64,000 bases of DNA from Ypsolopha sequella (GCA_934047225.1 OW203992.1:9289501-9353500); one strand, 5' to 3'; counted from the stretch's first letter, positions 32,944 through 44,983 are shown. The notes: generated by a model from the letters alone, not told the origin. A program made the numbers and translations.

Positions 32944-33467
32944 CCTCGAGGACCCCGATCCTTTAGGCCCCCGTCCTTTAGGACCCCGATCCTTGAGAAC
33001 CCCGATAAATTTGAAAAAATGCCAATGTCGCTTAAAGTATAATCGCCAACAAAAGTGTTAAACTAACAAAATGAATAATCAGCAGTTGCTAATAAAGTGG
33101 CTCTTATTTCAGCGCCTTTAGGTCCATAATGCAGCTTTTAAATCACGCGTACTTTTTACTTTATTTAACTAGTTAGTGGCCAGGTAGAATTTTTAACAAT
33201 GGTTCCACTTTTCTGGGTCGTCATTAGTATTTCTAGGGATCTAAAATATGGAATAACATAAAATTATATCAGCTTAACTCTAAACTAGGTTGCATTAACC
33301 AAACTAACACATTATTTAATTAATGTACTTTGAAGCACTTTTTGTATCGATGGTACACCAGCATGATAATAGCAAAATTAGACAAAAAAAAGATAATCAA
33401 ATTTATCGGGGTTCTCAAGGACCGGGGTCCTAAAGGACGGGTGTCTCGAGGACTGGGGTCCTCAAGT
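32944..33467. mobile_element. Inverted-repeat element with GGACCCCGATCC-rich ~71-bp arms
   Basis: Left arm 32944-33015 contains repeated GGACCCCGATCCTT-like units and ends GAGAACCCCGATAAATTTGA. Right arm 33397-33467 is its complement with about 10 mismatches. Each arm is itself a short tandem array of about 15-base units. The 380-base interior is AT-rich and non-coding. Confidence 0.75.
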
Positions 33468-33469
33468 AT

Positions 33470-34453
33470 GAACCCGTTTGTTTACACATTTATAATATCT
33501 ATGTATATATATACGTAGTGAGATGACCGTGTTGACGGTTACGATTGCACATTATATACGTACACAACTTGTGCCTATTATTTACTTGTTTTTACACGCT
33601 TTGTTTACCTGCCTCCCCACATAATAATAGTTCACCATCAGAACATACCGTAACATTAGATTATGAACCCAATCGATCGATCCACCCATAATAATCATAC
33701 ATACATGCATACATACTCGTATCTTGATAATTACATTTTATATACGCAATATGTACGATATGACATTTGAAACTCTCCGTGGTTATATAATACATATTTA
33801 TGTAATTACCATGGCTTTATTTATTGTTGATACGAATAGTTCCAATGTTTTGGCGGTTTGAACATCTGTGTAATTAAATGTCCTAAAGCGCACGATACCG
33901 AGAAATTTACAGCTAAAGATCGCAAATATGACCGTATTGATTTTCACAATACTTCTTTTTTGCATGTAGTACTGTACAATGTTCAAACCCCTAATTGTTT
34001 GCCATGACCGCGACTGAAGTTTTTGCGAGTGTAAAAACTGAGGGCAACATCAATGGCAGATTAGCAACGCACCATAGTCCTGAACATAGCCGCAGAATAA
34101 GAAAGCTAGAGGGTAGATCAAGGAACTTCTACCCAAAGTTCCTTGGGGTAGATCGACTTGGATTCGGTCACTCTCTGTTTAGACATTCCCAAAAACTTTA
34201 GTCTACCCGTGTTCATGCGGTTTCGGCGATATATCGGAAATATTATTATGAAAAAAAAAGACATGATCTTGTTAAGTTTCTTGCCCTTCTTCTTAGCAAG
34301 ACTAATCGAATGGACGGAGTTAGGCATATATTTATAATATAATTTATTCCTTATTCCTATATTTTTATTTTATTCAAGTTTAAGTAAACCTAACCTTTAT
34401 TATTTTATTTGTGTATTTCCCCATATTATTATTTATTACATAAAACTATAAGA
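33470..34453. other. No gene recognised
   Basis: AT-rich. One small hairpin at about 34120-34155 (AAGGAACTTCTACCCAAAGT then TCCTTGG). Confidence 0.3.
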
Positions 34454-34545
34454 CATAGATTATTTAATTATATTACATTAAAACCGACCTGTAATAAGTG
34501 TATCTGATATACCTACATTACATAAATAAATATATTTCATTTCAC
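34454..34545 (+). repeat. LINE-type 3' tail, copy 2
   Basis: ATATTACATTAAAACCGACC, GTGTATCTGATATACC and AATATATTTCATTTCA align with 3417-3512. Confidence 0.45.
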
Positions 34546-34854
34546 GCGTAAAAATGCTTAAACCCGTTTGTACAATAAATATGTAAATGTAGTACGAGCA
34601 TAAATAGTTAAGCACATATGTATTACTAATTGATTAGTTTGATATACTCAACCTATGTTTAAACTGTGTTTATTTTGCTCAACATCACCCGTGTCGGCAT
34701 AGATCTTTACTAAGTGACACAGATTATTATAAAAGTGTCTAGATACGTAACTAAGGGCCAGTTTCTGAATTTGAGAAAGGTGACCAGCCAATCACAGCGT
34801 TACACCGCTTATCTTCAAATTCATCGTTCCTTATGGAACTGACTAGTCCTACTA

Positions 34855-35202
34855 TCCTATTAATATTATAAATGCGAAAGTTTGTATGGATGTATGTATG
34901 GATGTTTGTTACTCCTTCACGCCGTAACTACTAAACTGATTGGACTGAAACTTTGCACAAATGTAGGTTCTAGACCTGGAATAGGACATAGGCTACTTTT
35001 TATCCCCTAAATCAATTCCCATGGGAACAACAAATAGTGTCGTTCAGAGACGCAGCTCGGCCTTAAGCCTCGCCAAACATACTATACTAGGGGATTAAAT
35101 CAGTTATCAAAGACCGCCATAGACACATTCAAATTATTTACAGATTCGATACGACTAAACAAAAACTTAACAAACGCGGGCGAAGCCGCGGCCAAAAGCT
35201 AG
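34855..35202 (+). mobile_element. Non-autonomous Helitron, 348 bp
   Basis: Begins TCCTATTAATATTATAAATG, immediately after A, and ends AAAAGCTAG followed by T, i.e. the A|TC...CTAG|T structure of Helitrons. Just before the end is a hairpin CGCGGGCGAAGCCGCG. The body (AATGCGAAAGTTTGTATGG, TTTGTTACTCCTTCACGC, CTGATTGGACTGAAACTTTG) is the widespread lepidopteran short Helitron. No Rep/helicase. Confidence 0.9.
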
Positions 35203-35374
35203 TTATCCATAAAAAAATGACGTTATAGAAATAAATAAGTAAAATCTATGTAACTACAAACGGAAAGTATGTGCCCATGAATATAATATTAGAATCTTAC
35301 AAGTCTCGTAGCAATGGTTAATCCTTATTCCTTAAAGGAAAGGACCAAGAGTCATTTTACACCATGCCTTCAAC

Positions 35375-35917
35375 TAGGGTTGCCAGATACAGGTTTATCA
35401 TTTCCTGGATATTTCTGAGTAAGTTGGTGGACTCCAAGTTCCAAAGCTCAAATTGTTGGACGGATATTAAAAAAAAATACTTCTTATTTAAGGGAAAAAG
35501 AATATGAAAATGTATGTAACCTTCCTTACATACATAGCAATTAAATTAAATATAAATCAACTACTTTAAATATTTATCGGCGAGTTTTGCCATTTTTACA
35601 AGATTTTCTCCGTCACTGCTTTGGAAAATTGATAAAATTTCTAAACAAAACTGTTCAAAATTTAAACGAATTTGCAGTTGAGTCTTGATCAAATCCATGA
35701 ACATTTTGTTTCAACAAATATTGTTCATTATTCAACAGGCTCAACATCCTCTTGCAAAAGGCATTTCTTGTAGGAATTGACAAAACAAAACCTACTATTT
35801 TCTTAAGGTTATTGTTTGTTCTGAAAAAAAAAGCTAGTATTTGGGAATTCCTGGACAGTTAACTGTAATTACTGGATACTGGACATTTCTGGATTTCCCG
35901 GCCATCTGGCAACCCTA
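35375..35917. mobile_element. hAT MITE, 8-bp TSD CCTTCAAC
   Basis: TAGGGTTGCCAGAT and ATCTGGCAACCCTA are perfect 14-base inverted ends, flanked by a perfect 8-bp duplication CCTTCAAC (35367-35374 and 35918-35925). Subterminal CTGGATA/TCCTGG motifs repeat near both ends. 543 bp, no transposase. Confidence 0.9.
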
Positions 35918-35925
35918 CCTTCAAC

Positions 35926-37110
35926 AGTGCAGATGTCAGCGATGTAATCCATGTCAATTCCGTGTACTTCTTTTTGTTCTACGGTAGCTATGTTCCAACC
36001 TACCGCTAAAATGGTAAACGAAGGTATGGGATAATCCCTGGATGGTATGGATGATCTTTCATTTCATATACCTAAATACATTTTTTCCCTGACCATTACA
36101 CCATTTCCACGCTAGATTAGAGCTGCCATAGAATGAAATTAAGTACTTACACCCAAAGAGCTTTCATATGACATGGGTTTCATCATTTTTGAAGGCTTTT
36201 GCAAATTTGGTGCAGAGTCCAAACAAAAGCGGAGAGTATCACTAAACAGTATCTAAGAGTTTTTAAAATCGGTTGAGTATCTACATAGTTTCAAAATGTA
36301 TCTCTAACAAACATTCATTTGATCTTTTGATTTGATCACCGTTTATGATAAATATCAATAGGTGAAATGGTTGTTTTCTAAACTAAAGCAAGTGTTTTTG
36401 GCTTTAAAGCACTCTGGGCCAGTTTCTAAATAATTAAACAATACTAAGACGATGAATCAGCGGTATTCATAGTTAAGCAACGCTTAATTTCTCAGATGTG
36501 AAATCCGGGGGTTAGCCTGTTCGTTTGGCGAAGTCATCGGGACGGAAGATAGCGCCGAAATTCGGAGATCAACGCTCGACTTTGCACGTGGCGTGTCCAC
36601 TACGCCCCTTAGTTGCCATTACCATAGTGATGTTCTTAGGGTTCCGTATTAAAAAATGAGAAAATGGAACCCTCACGTATGACACTTGGGTCCGTCCATC
36701 GTCCGTCTGTCTGTCACAGATGAGTAATTTAGAAAAAATTAGCGAAATATTCATGTTTACGTCTTTGTCTTTGCAAGTATGTGACAAAAAATCTGATAAC
36801 AGTATATTTTAGAGGGATTATGTAAATAAAGTGATAGACGTTTGGTTATTTTCTTTACTCTTTACACGTAAAGAAAAAGACAGAGACAAAGGCAAACGCT
36901 CTTAATGTTGTGTCATGCATGCAATAGTTCCATGAAACGGCCAAGTCATACTTTTTGATGTAGGTAGCATTTGCAGAGTGCCGTGCCCCCAGATCTACCT
37001 ATTTGCTAAATTTCAAGTTTGTAGACTCTATACTGTTTTCTATATACTGTATACTAAGACTGTTGACTTTTGATTATTTTTTTATTGTGCATGTTTATAA
37101 TATAAGTCAT
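35926..37110. other. No gene; one GGGTTCCGTA fragment
   Basis: A partial copy of the 27584-27869 repeat lies at about 36638-36725 (AGGGTTCCGTATTAAAAAAT, GTCCGTCCATCGTCCGTCTG). The rest is ordinary AT-rich DNA. Confidence 0.4.
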
Positions 37111-37114
37111 CCCA

Positions 37115-37225
37115 ATTTGTACGCCTAGCGGCGGAGCACAAGGCACTTTGTATAATTATTATAACACCTATGTATCTTACCTACCTGTGTCTCAACTCAA
37201 CGAATAAAGATTTTGAATTTGAATT
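37115..37225 (+). repeat. LINE 3' end, plus orientation
   Basis: CCCAATTTGTACGCCTAGCG, then GCACAAGGCACTTTGTATAA and AACGAATAAAGATTTTGAAT followed by TTGAATTTGAAT repeats. Confidence 0.55.
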
Positions 37226-37352
37226 TGAATTCTACTATAGAGTCTATAATCCCGGAGATTTCGTCATGAGTGATGATTATACTTTATAAAATAAAGAAAT
37301 TTTTCAGAGAAACCATAGTGATTAGAAAATCACGAAAGGAAACAAACCAGCT

Positions 37353-37846
37353 TTAAGGGGCTTCACAAGCAAAACTGCTTTTATAGACGTTTTTAAATTG
37401 GTTTAAACTTTCTATATGAATATTACAAAACTCTGAAAAAAATATATCACACATATTGACCCATGTCCCGTAATTGTGATGTTTTAAAATCTTAAAAGCA
37501 TTAAGCTACAACGAGAAAATAAATACCTTTAATAACCTTTCAAATGCTTTAAAAAACTGATAAATAGTTTAAACTTTTTAAATTCAAAAGTGACAAGGTT
37601 AAAACTTATACACACACACGAACAATACAAAAATCTAACACAATGATGTTTAAAAGTTTTAAATATCAAACTTAACACATGTGAAAAGCATTATTTTCTC
37701 TATTTTGCGCTACCCGGCGACACAGCGATCGTCGTAACAGCCACTTTGAAATGCACTCTGACATGAACGTTATTTCTATTTCGTTATTGTCGATATTTGC
37801 ACTGACATATTTCGAGCTGCTAATTTAACTTACTGAAGCCCCTTAA
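37353..37846. mobile_element. 494-bp TIR element, TTAAGGGGCTTCA ends
   Basis: Perfect 13-base inverted ends TTAAGGGGCTTCA and TGAAGCCCCTTAA. The right part (about 37678-37830) is the repeat seen at 20755-20960 and, inverted, at 60240-60345. TTAA at each end may be the target. Confidence 0.7.
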
Positions 37847-38526
37847 GGCTCTAAGTACCAATATGTGACACGCATACCATACGCAACGCAATAGCGACGA
37901 AAACATCTGAAGGGTACGCGGGAAGAAAGATCATAGTCAGTTTTTTTCAAAATTGAGTAAATAGTGCCATCTCCTAAAATGTCTCGATAACAATGATTGA
38001 GCGAAAACAAAAACTTGAAAAAAATAACACAGTCCGCAGATTATCGCTTTTAAAAATAAACCGGACTCAAGAAGCTTAAAAACCTAACTTAAAAAAAAGG
38101 TCATAACTAGTACAAGAAGTAAAAAAAATTGTCTATGAACTGTGAATATGGGGGGCTATGGGCTGATAGTAAAGTTAGCTTTTGAGAAAAAAAAAATTGT
38201 TATTACAATAATTAACTGTTATTACAATAAGCCCACTAAGCAGAGTTCTAAAATAATAACCTAAGCAAGTTTTTTCTACGTATTTCAAATTTACCTTCTG
38301 TTGACTGTGATCCCTCTTCCCGCTTACCCTTCCTATTATCAGACTTTCCTGTCCTCCATTCTAGTGTGTGCTTGCCTGACATCAGACCTATTCTATTCTA
38401 CATACTTTACTACTGAACTGAATACTGCAAGAGAGTTGATACTAAGGAACACCTGATCTAATAACATCTAGGTATAGATAGGTGATAGGTAGTATGTACA
38501 AATACCTATGTTAGTATATGGCCAAA
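37847..38526. other. No gene recognised
   Basis: AT-rich with poly-A/poly-T runs. Nothing supported. Confidence 0.3.
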
Positions 38527-38998
38527 TCTTACTAATAAAAAAGTCGAATTTTGTTGCGAAATTTCAAATGAAACGGGTTATTTATTGTTATATTTTCTCA
38601 AACAAGGGCGTAACGATCATAATTTAAAGAACCTGTCCGAGATAAATTGAACTTCTAGAAGTGGTAGAAAACAAGCCATCAGAAGCCGGCAATATTAGTA
38701 TGAAAATCCATATCTGGCGGGTTATCACGCCGGCAATTTCACTATGAAAATCCATAACTGTCGTGTTATTTGAATATGGAATGAGGTTTTGTTACGTTTA
38801 CTCACTAGCAATTTCAATGTGCAAAGAGTCCGTCTGTGTGTTCCGTTTTAACTCTAGAACATAACGGATTTGGATGCGGATTTCTTTATTATCAACGTAG
38901 TAACCCTGGTCAACATATAGGGGTGATGATAAAATAACCGCCAAGCCGAAAACTGTCAAAGACACTTGAACGCGAGCGAAGCCGCGGGCACAAGCTAG
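38527..38998 (+). mobile_element. Non-autonomous Helitron, 472 bp
   Basis: Begins TCTTACTAATAAAAAAGTCG after A and ends GCACAAGCTAG before T. The terminal hairpin region ACGCGAGCGAAGCCGCGGG is shared with 34855-35202. An internal direct repeat of about 60 bases (GCCGGCAAT...TATGAAAATCCATA at about 38685 and 38750) is present. The 5' half differs from the other copy. Confidence 0.8.
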
Positions 38999-39275
38999 TC
39001 TTTAATAAATGAAAGTAGGTAGGGGTCGTTTTTGGTATCATGAGTTTTGATACAAAAAGGCTGCGTGTGGATGCTATAATATTGTATTAAAACTCAATCA
39101 ATATTCTTTATTGTATACAATTCTAAACAAACACACAACTTGTACAGGCGTATCTCCGAAGCGTCTGGCTGAACAGTGTGCGTTAAAATTGAACAACTTT
39201 GCATAACAAAGTAAGAACTACTTAAGTCTCTAAAATCGAAGATGTTGTAGTAAATTGCTATCAGTGCCCTACTGA

Positions 39276-39353
39276 TCCCGCAATCTGTTCTCTGTGACAC
39301 GCGTTAGTCGTTCATTCACTGCTTGATACGTGAGTATCTGACCCTGCAATCAG
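39276..39353 (+). repeat. Detached monomer of the 66-bp minisatellite
   Basis: CAATCTGTTCTCTGTGACAC, GCGTTAGTCGTTCATTCACT and GCTTGATACGTGAGTATCTG match the unit of the array at 39582. It is separated by about 230 bases of unrelated sequence. Confidence 0.8.
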
Positions 39354-39581
39354 TGACGTATTTTAAGATTTAGCGCCCTGGGCCTGTAAGGTTTGCCGCC
39401 CCATAAAATAACAAGAAAAAAGCAAAAATATTTCAATTATAAAATAAAATCCAACAGTGTTGATTTAGGCTAAGAATGTAATTAATGAAAAAAAAAACTA
39501 AAAAAGCCATATAAAAATTGGCCAAATTGGTTACAAAATTCTTCAATGACACTGCCATAATTTACGGATATGTATTAAGCC

Positions 39582-40340
39582 AATCTGTTCTGTGCGACAC
39601 GTGTTAGTCGTTCATTCACTGCTTGCTACGTGTGTATCTGATCCTGCAATCTGTTTTGTGCGACACGTGTTGGTCGTTCATTCACTGCTTGCTACGTGTG
39701 TATCTGACCATGCAATCTGTTCTGTGCGACACGTGTTGGTCGTTCATTCGCTGCTTGCTACGTGTGTGTCTGATCCTGCAATCTGTTCTGTGCGACACGT
39801 GTTGGTCGTTCATTCACTGCTTGCTACGTGTGTATCTGATCCTGCAATCTGTTCTGTGCGACACGTGTTGGTCGTTCATTCACTGCTTGCTACGTGTGTA
39901 TCTGATCCTGCAATATGTTCTGTGCGACACGTGTTGGTCGTTCATTCACTGCTTGCTACGTGTGTATCTGATCCTGCAATATGTTCTGTGCGACACGTGT
40001 TGGTCGTTCATTCACTGCTTGCTACGTGTGTATCTGGCCCTGGGATCTGTTCTGTGTGACACGCGTTAGTCGTTCATTCACTGCTTGCTACGTGTGTATC
40101 TGGCCCTGGGATCAGTGGGTTTACCGCGTAATTCTCATTTTCATCAACATCAACTTGATTTTGAAATTTGACGTGCGTGCGACGACGCCCGCCTAACATG
40201 CCATCTCTTTTGCACGCGTTGAATTTCGCATGCATTTGCTTGAAGTTGATACAAATGAGAATTACGCGGTAGAGCCCCTGTTCTGTGTGACACGCGTTAG
40301 TCGTTCATTCACTGCTTGATTTGCTACGTGTGTATCTGAC
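39582..40340 (+). repeat. 66-bp minisatellite array (about 9 units), split by a MITE
   Basis: Eight units at 39582-40116 and a ninth at 40278-40340, each built on TGTTCTGTGCGACACGTGTT, CGTTCATTCACTGCTTGCTA and CGTGTGTATCTG. The period of 66 is a multiple of 3, so overlapping repeated frames stay open in more than one frame (22-residue periods). These are not genes. Units differ by few bases; the last ones use GGCCCTGGGATC in place of GATCCTGCAATC. Confidence 0.95.
40117..40277. mobile_element. 161-bp MITE (GGGTCTACCGCG family), copy 2, inside the minisatellite
   Basis: GGGTTTACCGCGTAATTCTC at the left and GAGAATTACGCGGTAGAGCCC-like sequence at the right. The core is nearly identical to 16173-16332. 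It interrupts the tandem array between a unit ending CCCTGGGATCAGT and one starting CTGTTCTGTG. Confidence 0.9.
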
Positions 40341-40679
40341 TTTTTTATTGTCGATACAATGATCTTTTTTACTTAATAAAATTTGTATACCCCGTCATAG
40401 TACTTTGAATTATTACTATTTTTATCCCCTTAGCTACGGAAACCGTTATCGCACACATGTTATTGATTTTCCATTGTTATAAAAGTCCTCATAGGCACTT
40501 GAAATGGTAAAACAAGTTCTATTGAATCGAACACAGCATTCAGCAACATTAGCTTAGTTGCTTGCTTGCATATTCTAACTTATTTCCAGATGGTAGGAAA
40601 GGGATTACTCTGCAACGATCTTAACAGACCTCTTTTGCCCCTGTAACTACCTACTTATATCATAGTTTAGTTTAGTTAT
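40341..40679. other. No gene recognised
   Basis: AT-rich spacer without repeats that I can identify. Confidence 0.3.
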
Positions 40680-41016
40680 GTTTCATCAAATATAAGGTGA
40701 TTTTTGTTTATGTAGCCAAATTCATACTGTAGATTCGGTAAGTGGTTAGGAGTCAGGATCGACGTTAAATTACATTTTATGCAGAACGAAAAAAAATGTT
40801 TGTGCCCCTATATCAAATGTACGAACAACTCAGAGTCGATTAGTTTTTATTTAATCGTATGGCCTAGAAAAGTTTACAAGTCGATTAGTATAGAAAGCCT
40901 ACATTTTATTTTGAATTTTTCACAAAAAGGGTAATTGAACCTGGTCTTGACCACGTAACGAGTCTCCAGTATTAATTTGGCTATTTAAATAAAATTCACC
41001 TTATATTTGATGAAAT
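40680..41016. mobile_element. MITE related to the AAGGTGA family
   Basis: TTTCATCAAATATAAGGTGA at the left and its complement TCACCTTATATTTGATGAAA at the right. Internal CCAAATTCATACTG, AAGTGGTTAGG and CAGTATTAATTTGG parallel the elements at 20022-20291 and 44984-45490. About 337 bp, non-coding. Confidence 0.75.
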
Positions 41017-42722
41017 AGAGCGAGACGGTAGAGGCGTCTAATGACTGGAAAGAATAAATCCATAGCCAGTTCACATTGGCCCCGATCCAGGAATAGGCCA
41101 TCTAAAGTTCAAGTGTACACCATTTCCGGCTGCTAGTAGTTTATGTCTATCTGTCTGTTACTCTCCTATCTACATACACATGTTATACATACATTTACGC
41201 TTGGAACGTTTTGAAATGTTATAAACGGTTCGTATGTTTCAATCTCGATCCCACGAACGTGTTTCACAATATCCGGATATTATGCAACAGATAAATATTA
41301 AAATAGGACGCATAAAACATGAATGACGCGTTATGTGGCACCATGTTGTGGCACGTACCTATCCGTTGTTCCTTTCGGTCTGATACTGAAAGGGAATTTT
41401 ATGTATTAAGGCTTAAGGCTAGACGGTAACTTTTTACCGCGAATTCGTGTCCTAGCTCCTCAGAACAATAATTACATCAATGCCTGCTCTTAACGTTTTA
41501 TTGCTATCCTATTTATCCTACATACCAAACTACTGCATTTTTCAAATATTTATGAACTACCAAGGGGTCAATATGTATTCAAGGCACTTATTTGTTATTT
41601 TTTTTCGACTCCTAGTTGATAGGCATTATTTGTTGGAATTTTGATCTCTAGTATAACACCTTTCAAGGAATAGGTCGAATTTCCAAGCAGCCTGTATACA
41701 TACGTACCTATATAATGGCTGAAGCTGTAGACCCCTGTGTCTCTAGTTAAACTATTCAATTTTCAATCGTATGCTTATTGTACTTAATATATAATTTTCT
41801 TAAATTAAGTATGTAAGGTACATAAGTGCGTGCGTATTAGTAGAAAATTTGTTAACAAAATTACATGAAAAAAAATTTTTTTTCTTATCTTAAAAATTTA
41901 CATTATATCAGTCGTCGGCACATCGGCAGATCATATTTCTGTTAAAACTAGGATGGTCGCCTCTCTCCGCTCCGCTTCGCTCGGCTCCCAAATGTGTTTG
42001 CATGTTAATCTAACACGTTACTCCACGCTCCGCTCGTTGTCTCACCTATTTTGACTTTTGGTAAACTTTCCATTTCATACTTTGCGATCTGCCCACGACA
42101 TATCCACGTCAACGCGTAGGCGCTCAACCGCCCGCCCAACCGCCGCCCACCGCCCGCTCTGCCAGGGCAGCCGCCCAGACGGAGCCGGCCCTAATTTGTG
42201 TTAAACTCTGTGGTTTGCAAATGCTATAATTAATTACACGATAACATTATTAATACGGTCTAATAATAAGTGTTGCGGCGACATTGTTGATAACCGGGTA
42301 TAGAATAAAGAAAATATTATCGACGATGAGTCACTATATTAATGAAAGGCGACATAGAGATGGGAAGGATGTAAAAGAAAACAGCCAATCGGAGCACGGT
42401 CCGGTTCTCCATCATCTATCGTCAGCCGCAAACATTTGCTATGTAGATTAGTTCTCGGAACGTCTCAGGGCCTCTGACGAAGAAACACGCTACATCACTC
42501 ATCCTTTTTGTCTTTTAGTTACAAACAGCTTCGGGCCGTTGGGATTCCCCTACTTAAAATTCATGTTAAAGCTACTAACCGCGCTTAAAAACCCAGTCAT
42601 AATTTACTTATTTCTGCATATAGTTAAACTTCTGCAAAATTTTCCTTATCGGAGAAAGAATGCTGTTTTCTAATTACAATTTATTATTTTTACTGGTCGT
42701 CTGGTATCGGATGGCTGGCATT
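41017..42722. other. No gene; GC-rich segment at 42105-42190
   Basis: CCGCTCCGCTTCGCTCG-type repeats near 41967 and 42030, and a Pro/Arg-rich-coding GC block at 42110-42190. No exon signals convinced me. Confidence 0.3.
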
Positions 42723-42870
42723 AGACGCGTGCGTGCGAGCGGCATGCGTCAGCAACGAGGTTACGTTTTGTTTCAATTACCCCCCCCACCGATGCTGGCG
42801 AGATCATAAAATTCTAGACTAATGGCGTACCGTGGGTAACCCTATGTATCGAGTAACCAGATGTGACCAA
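42723..42870 (+). repeat. Segmental direct duplication, unit 1
   Basis: GACGCGTGCGTGCGAGCGGC, ATAAAATTCTAGACTA and GGCGTACCGTGGGTA recur at 43139-43285, about 415 bases downstream and in the same orientation. The duplicated block spans both flank and the start of a MITE, so it is a local duplication rather than two insertions. Confidence 0.75.
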
Positions 42871-43138
42871 TCTGGAGACGTGTAGAAAAAAATATTACAT
42901 TAAAATAAACAAGGTTGGCTGACGCAACCTGGAGCATTTTTTACAGTCTGCAAATATTTTTTTTTTCTGGTTAAAAAAAAATTACACGTCTATAAGGCGC
43001 TATTCGATAGAGCGTATCAAACGGTGCTTGAAAAAATTAATTTTGTGCGTCCTATATGTTGGTACTAACGTGAGTCAGCCTTATTTTCTCGAAGATCGAT
43101 TTATTTGAAAAAATCGATTAAACATCGTTTTCAGCAAG

Positions 43139-43285
43139 ACGCGTGCGTGCGAGCGGCATGCATCAGCAACGAGGTTATGTTTTGTTCCAATTCCCCCCAC
43201 CGATGGGGATGGGGATCATAAAATTCTAGACTATAGGCGTACCGTGGGTACTGTGTATCGAGTAACAAGATGTGACCAATTCGTA
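43139..43285 (+). repeat. Segmental direct duplication, unit 2
   Basis: Partner of 42723-42870, about 90% alike. Differences include GCATGCATCAGC against GCATGCGTCAGC and loss of part of the C run. Confidence 0.75.
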
Positions 43286-43432
43286 GTTGTGTTGAAACAA
43301 AAATTGCACCAAAATAAATTAGCTGACTGTACAAAATGCTGTAATTTTTGTTTCTACACAACTACGAATTGGCCACATCTTGTTACTCAATACATAGGGT
43401 TACAAACTGTACGCTACTAGTCTATCCACTAC
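43218..43432. mobile_element. Hairpin MITE with ~85-bp arms
   Basis: Left arm GTATCGAGTAACAAGATGTG, ACCAATTCGTAGTTGTG, AAACAAAAATTG pairs with the right arm CAATTTTTG-like, CACAACTACGAATTGG, CACATCTTGTTACTCAATAC. The loop is about 30 bases. A more decayed version follows unit 1 of the duplication (42818-43005). Confidence 0.75.
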
Positions 43433-43553
43433 AGCTTACATGTCGACCTCGATGCCAATAAATAAACGTGAAAATCGGTAGGGTTATGTTATAATAAATT
43501 CAGTCTTAGATCGTCCCAAAGGCTACCCACGTCTACATGTACGTTAAGAGCGG

Positions 43554-43830
43554 TTTCGCAGCCGGATTGCGTAAAATCCGCCTTTTTATAATTTAATAGA
43601 ACACTTAAATTAAAAATTCACACAATAGTTATTCAACAAAACTTTATTACCTATGTATTGTGTATGCTGCCATCGCTAAGTTTCCATTGGTTTCTGTAAC
43701 TTGGAATTTCAAAATTTACAGAAACCAATGGAAACTTTGCTGAACCAATTGTTTTAAATTAAAATGTTTGAAATTCTGATTTACGGATACCAATGAAAAC
43801 TTTGCGATGGCAACATACACAATACATAGG
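43554..43830. mobile_element. GAGCGGT-family MITE, copy 2
   Basis: TTAAGAGCGGTTTCGCAGCC then GGATTGCG at the left. Inner blocks GGTTTCTGTAA...CCAATGGAAACTTTGC and ATACACAATACATAGGTA are shared with 6930-7138. The right TIR is lost. Confidence 0.6.
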
Positions 43831-44005
43831 TATCATGTTTATAATAAACGCCCACTAAGCTCCGAACCTCGTGAATTTTGTAGGGAGAAATCTTTGATTA
43901 ACACAAAGGGAGTAATAAATAAACACTGGAGGTTTCCCAGGATCTCATCATCCGGCCCACATAATGCATGATTATTTGATCTTGGCACGTAGCAGTGTGC
44001 ACCAG

Positions 44006-44218
44006 CACAAAATAACCAGTTACAGAAGGTTCACTCCGCATAACTAGCGAAAACAGGCGCACGCACACATAGACGCGTACGTACGACGATCTCGGTCGAA
44101 GTCCGTCGAATGCCAATACGAAATTCTGCCGAGATCATCATACGTACGCGTCTACACATGTGTGCGTCTGTTTTCGCTCGTTGTATGGAGTCGGCCTTCT
44201 GGTAGTATCTATTTTGTG
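44006..44218 (+). mobile_element. CACAAAATA-family MITE, copy 2 (213 bp)
   Basis: CACAAAATAACCAGTTACAG to TAGTATCTATTTTGTG. The 7-bp flanks GCACCAG (43999-44005) and GCACAAG (44219-44225) match at 6 of 7. The arms pair over most of the length. Same size as the pre-insertion copy at 58699-60204. Confidence 0.85.
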
Positions 44219-44225
44219 GCACAAG

Positions 44226-44983
44226 TAGCAGTCGGTAGGACATTGTGAATGTGCTCGTCCACGGCCTGCGGACCGAACCTGAGACGGCCGGCCATATTTA
44301 CATATCAACGGATAGAATCCTCCGCGTTTATTCAATTGAACATCATCGAGCCCAACGAGTGATGGTCTCGAAACTCGATTACTCGACGTCAATAGGAGCT
44401 CCGAGCAGAAAGTGTACTAGTAAATTGATTGCCTGTACAAGTTTTTTTTTTAATTTTTTGAATATAACAAGAATGTTATTCAAAAAATTCAAAGAGGAAA
44501 TGCTGCCAGCATTCTGGGAACCCTGCCACAAGACGGCGGCGATCTGGCAAACATTTTTTACTTAGTTTAATTTTACTTTAGGAGACATTTTAGTTTTATA
44601 GGTTTTATATCTTGTTCATATACTAATAATAAAATACATAATATACATATAAATACAACCTATACTACCAAATAATTGTACAAATTACAAGAATGTCCGT
44701 CTAGAAATTCTTGAAAATGCTTCAAAATATATCCTACGGTGGATGCCTAAAGCCAGGAGCCGCAGAATTATAAAAGGCAGTTTCGTATTTTTATTTTATT
44801 TTATAGGCCCACTTAGAAAGCTTCGGGATGTCTCAGAGAACAAGTTCTTTAAAAAAAAATTACAAGTAATAAATCATTGAACTCTATGTACTAGCGTACG
44901 TAATACCTCAGTGTAAAAAATAAAAGTGTGAATGACGTCATCTAAATGTTTAATATTCTCGGAAAATTTTCATTATTATCTCA
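44226..44983. other. No gene recognised
   Basis: Two overlapping frames near 44245-44565 have no domain. CTGGGAACCCTG...ATCTGGCAA at about 44515-44550 hints at a worn hAT end. Confidence 0.3.

Noticed and set aside
39592..40196. Overlapping 148-155 codon frames with 22-residue repeats
   Set aside because: They are translations of a 66-bp minisatellite in more than one frame; no evidence of a protein.
39582..40340. CRISPR-like array
   Set aside because: Units are contiguous with no unique spacers, in a eukaryotic genome; it is a minisatellite.
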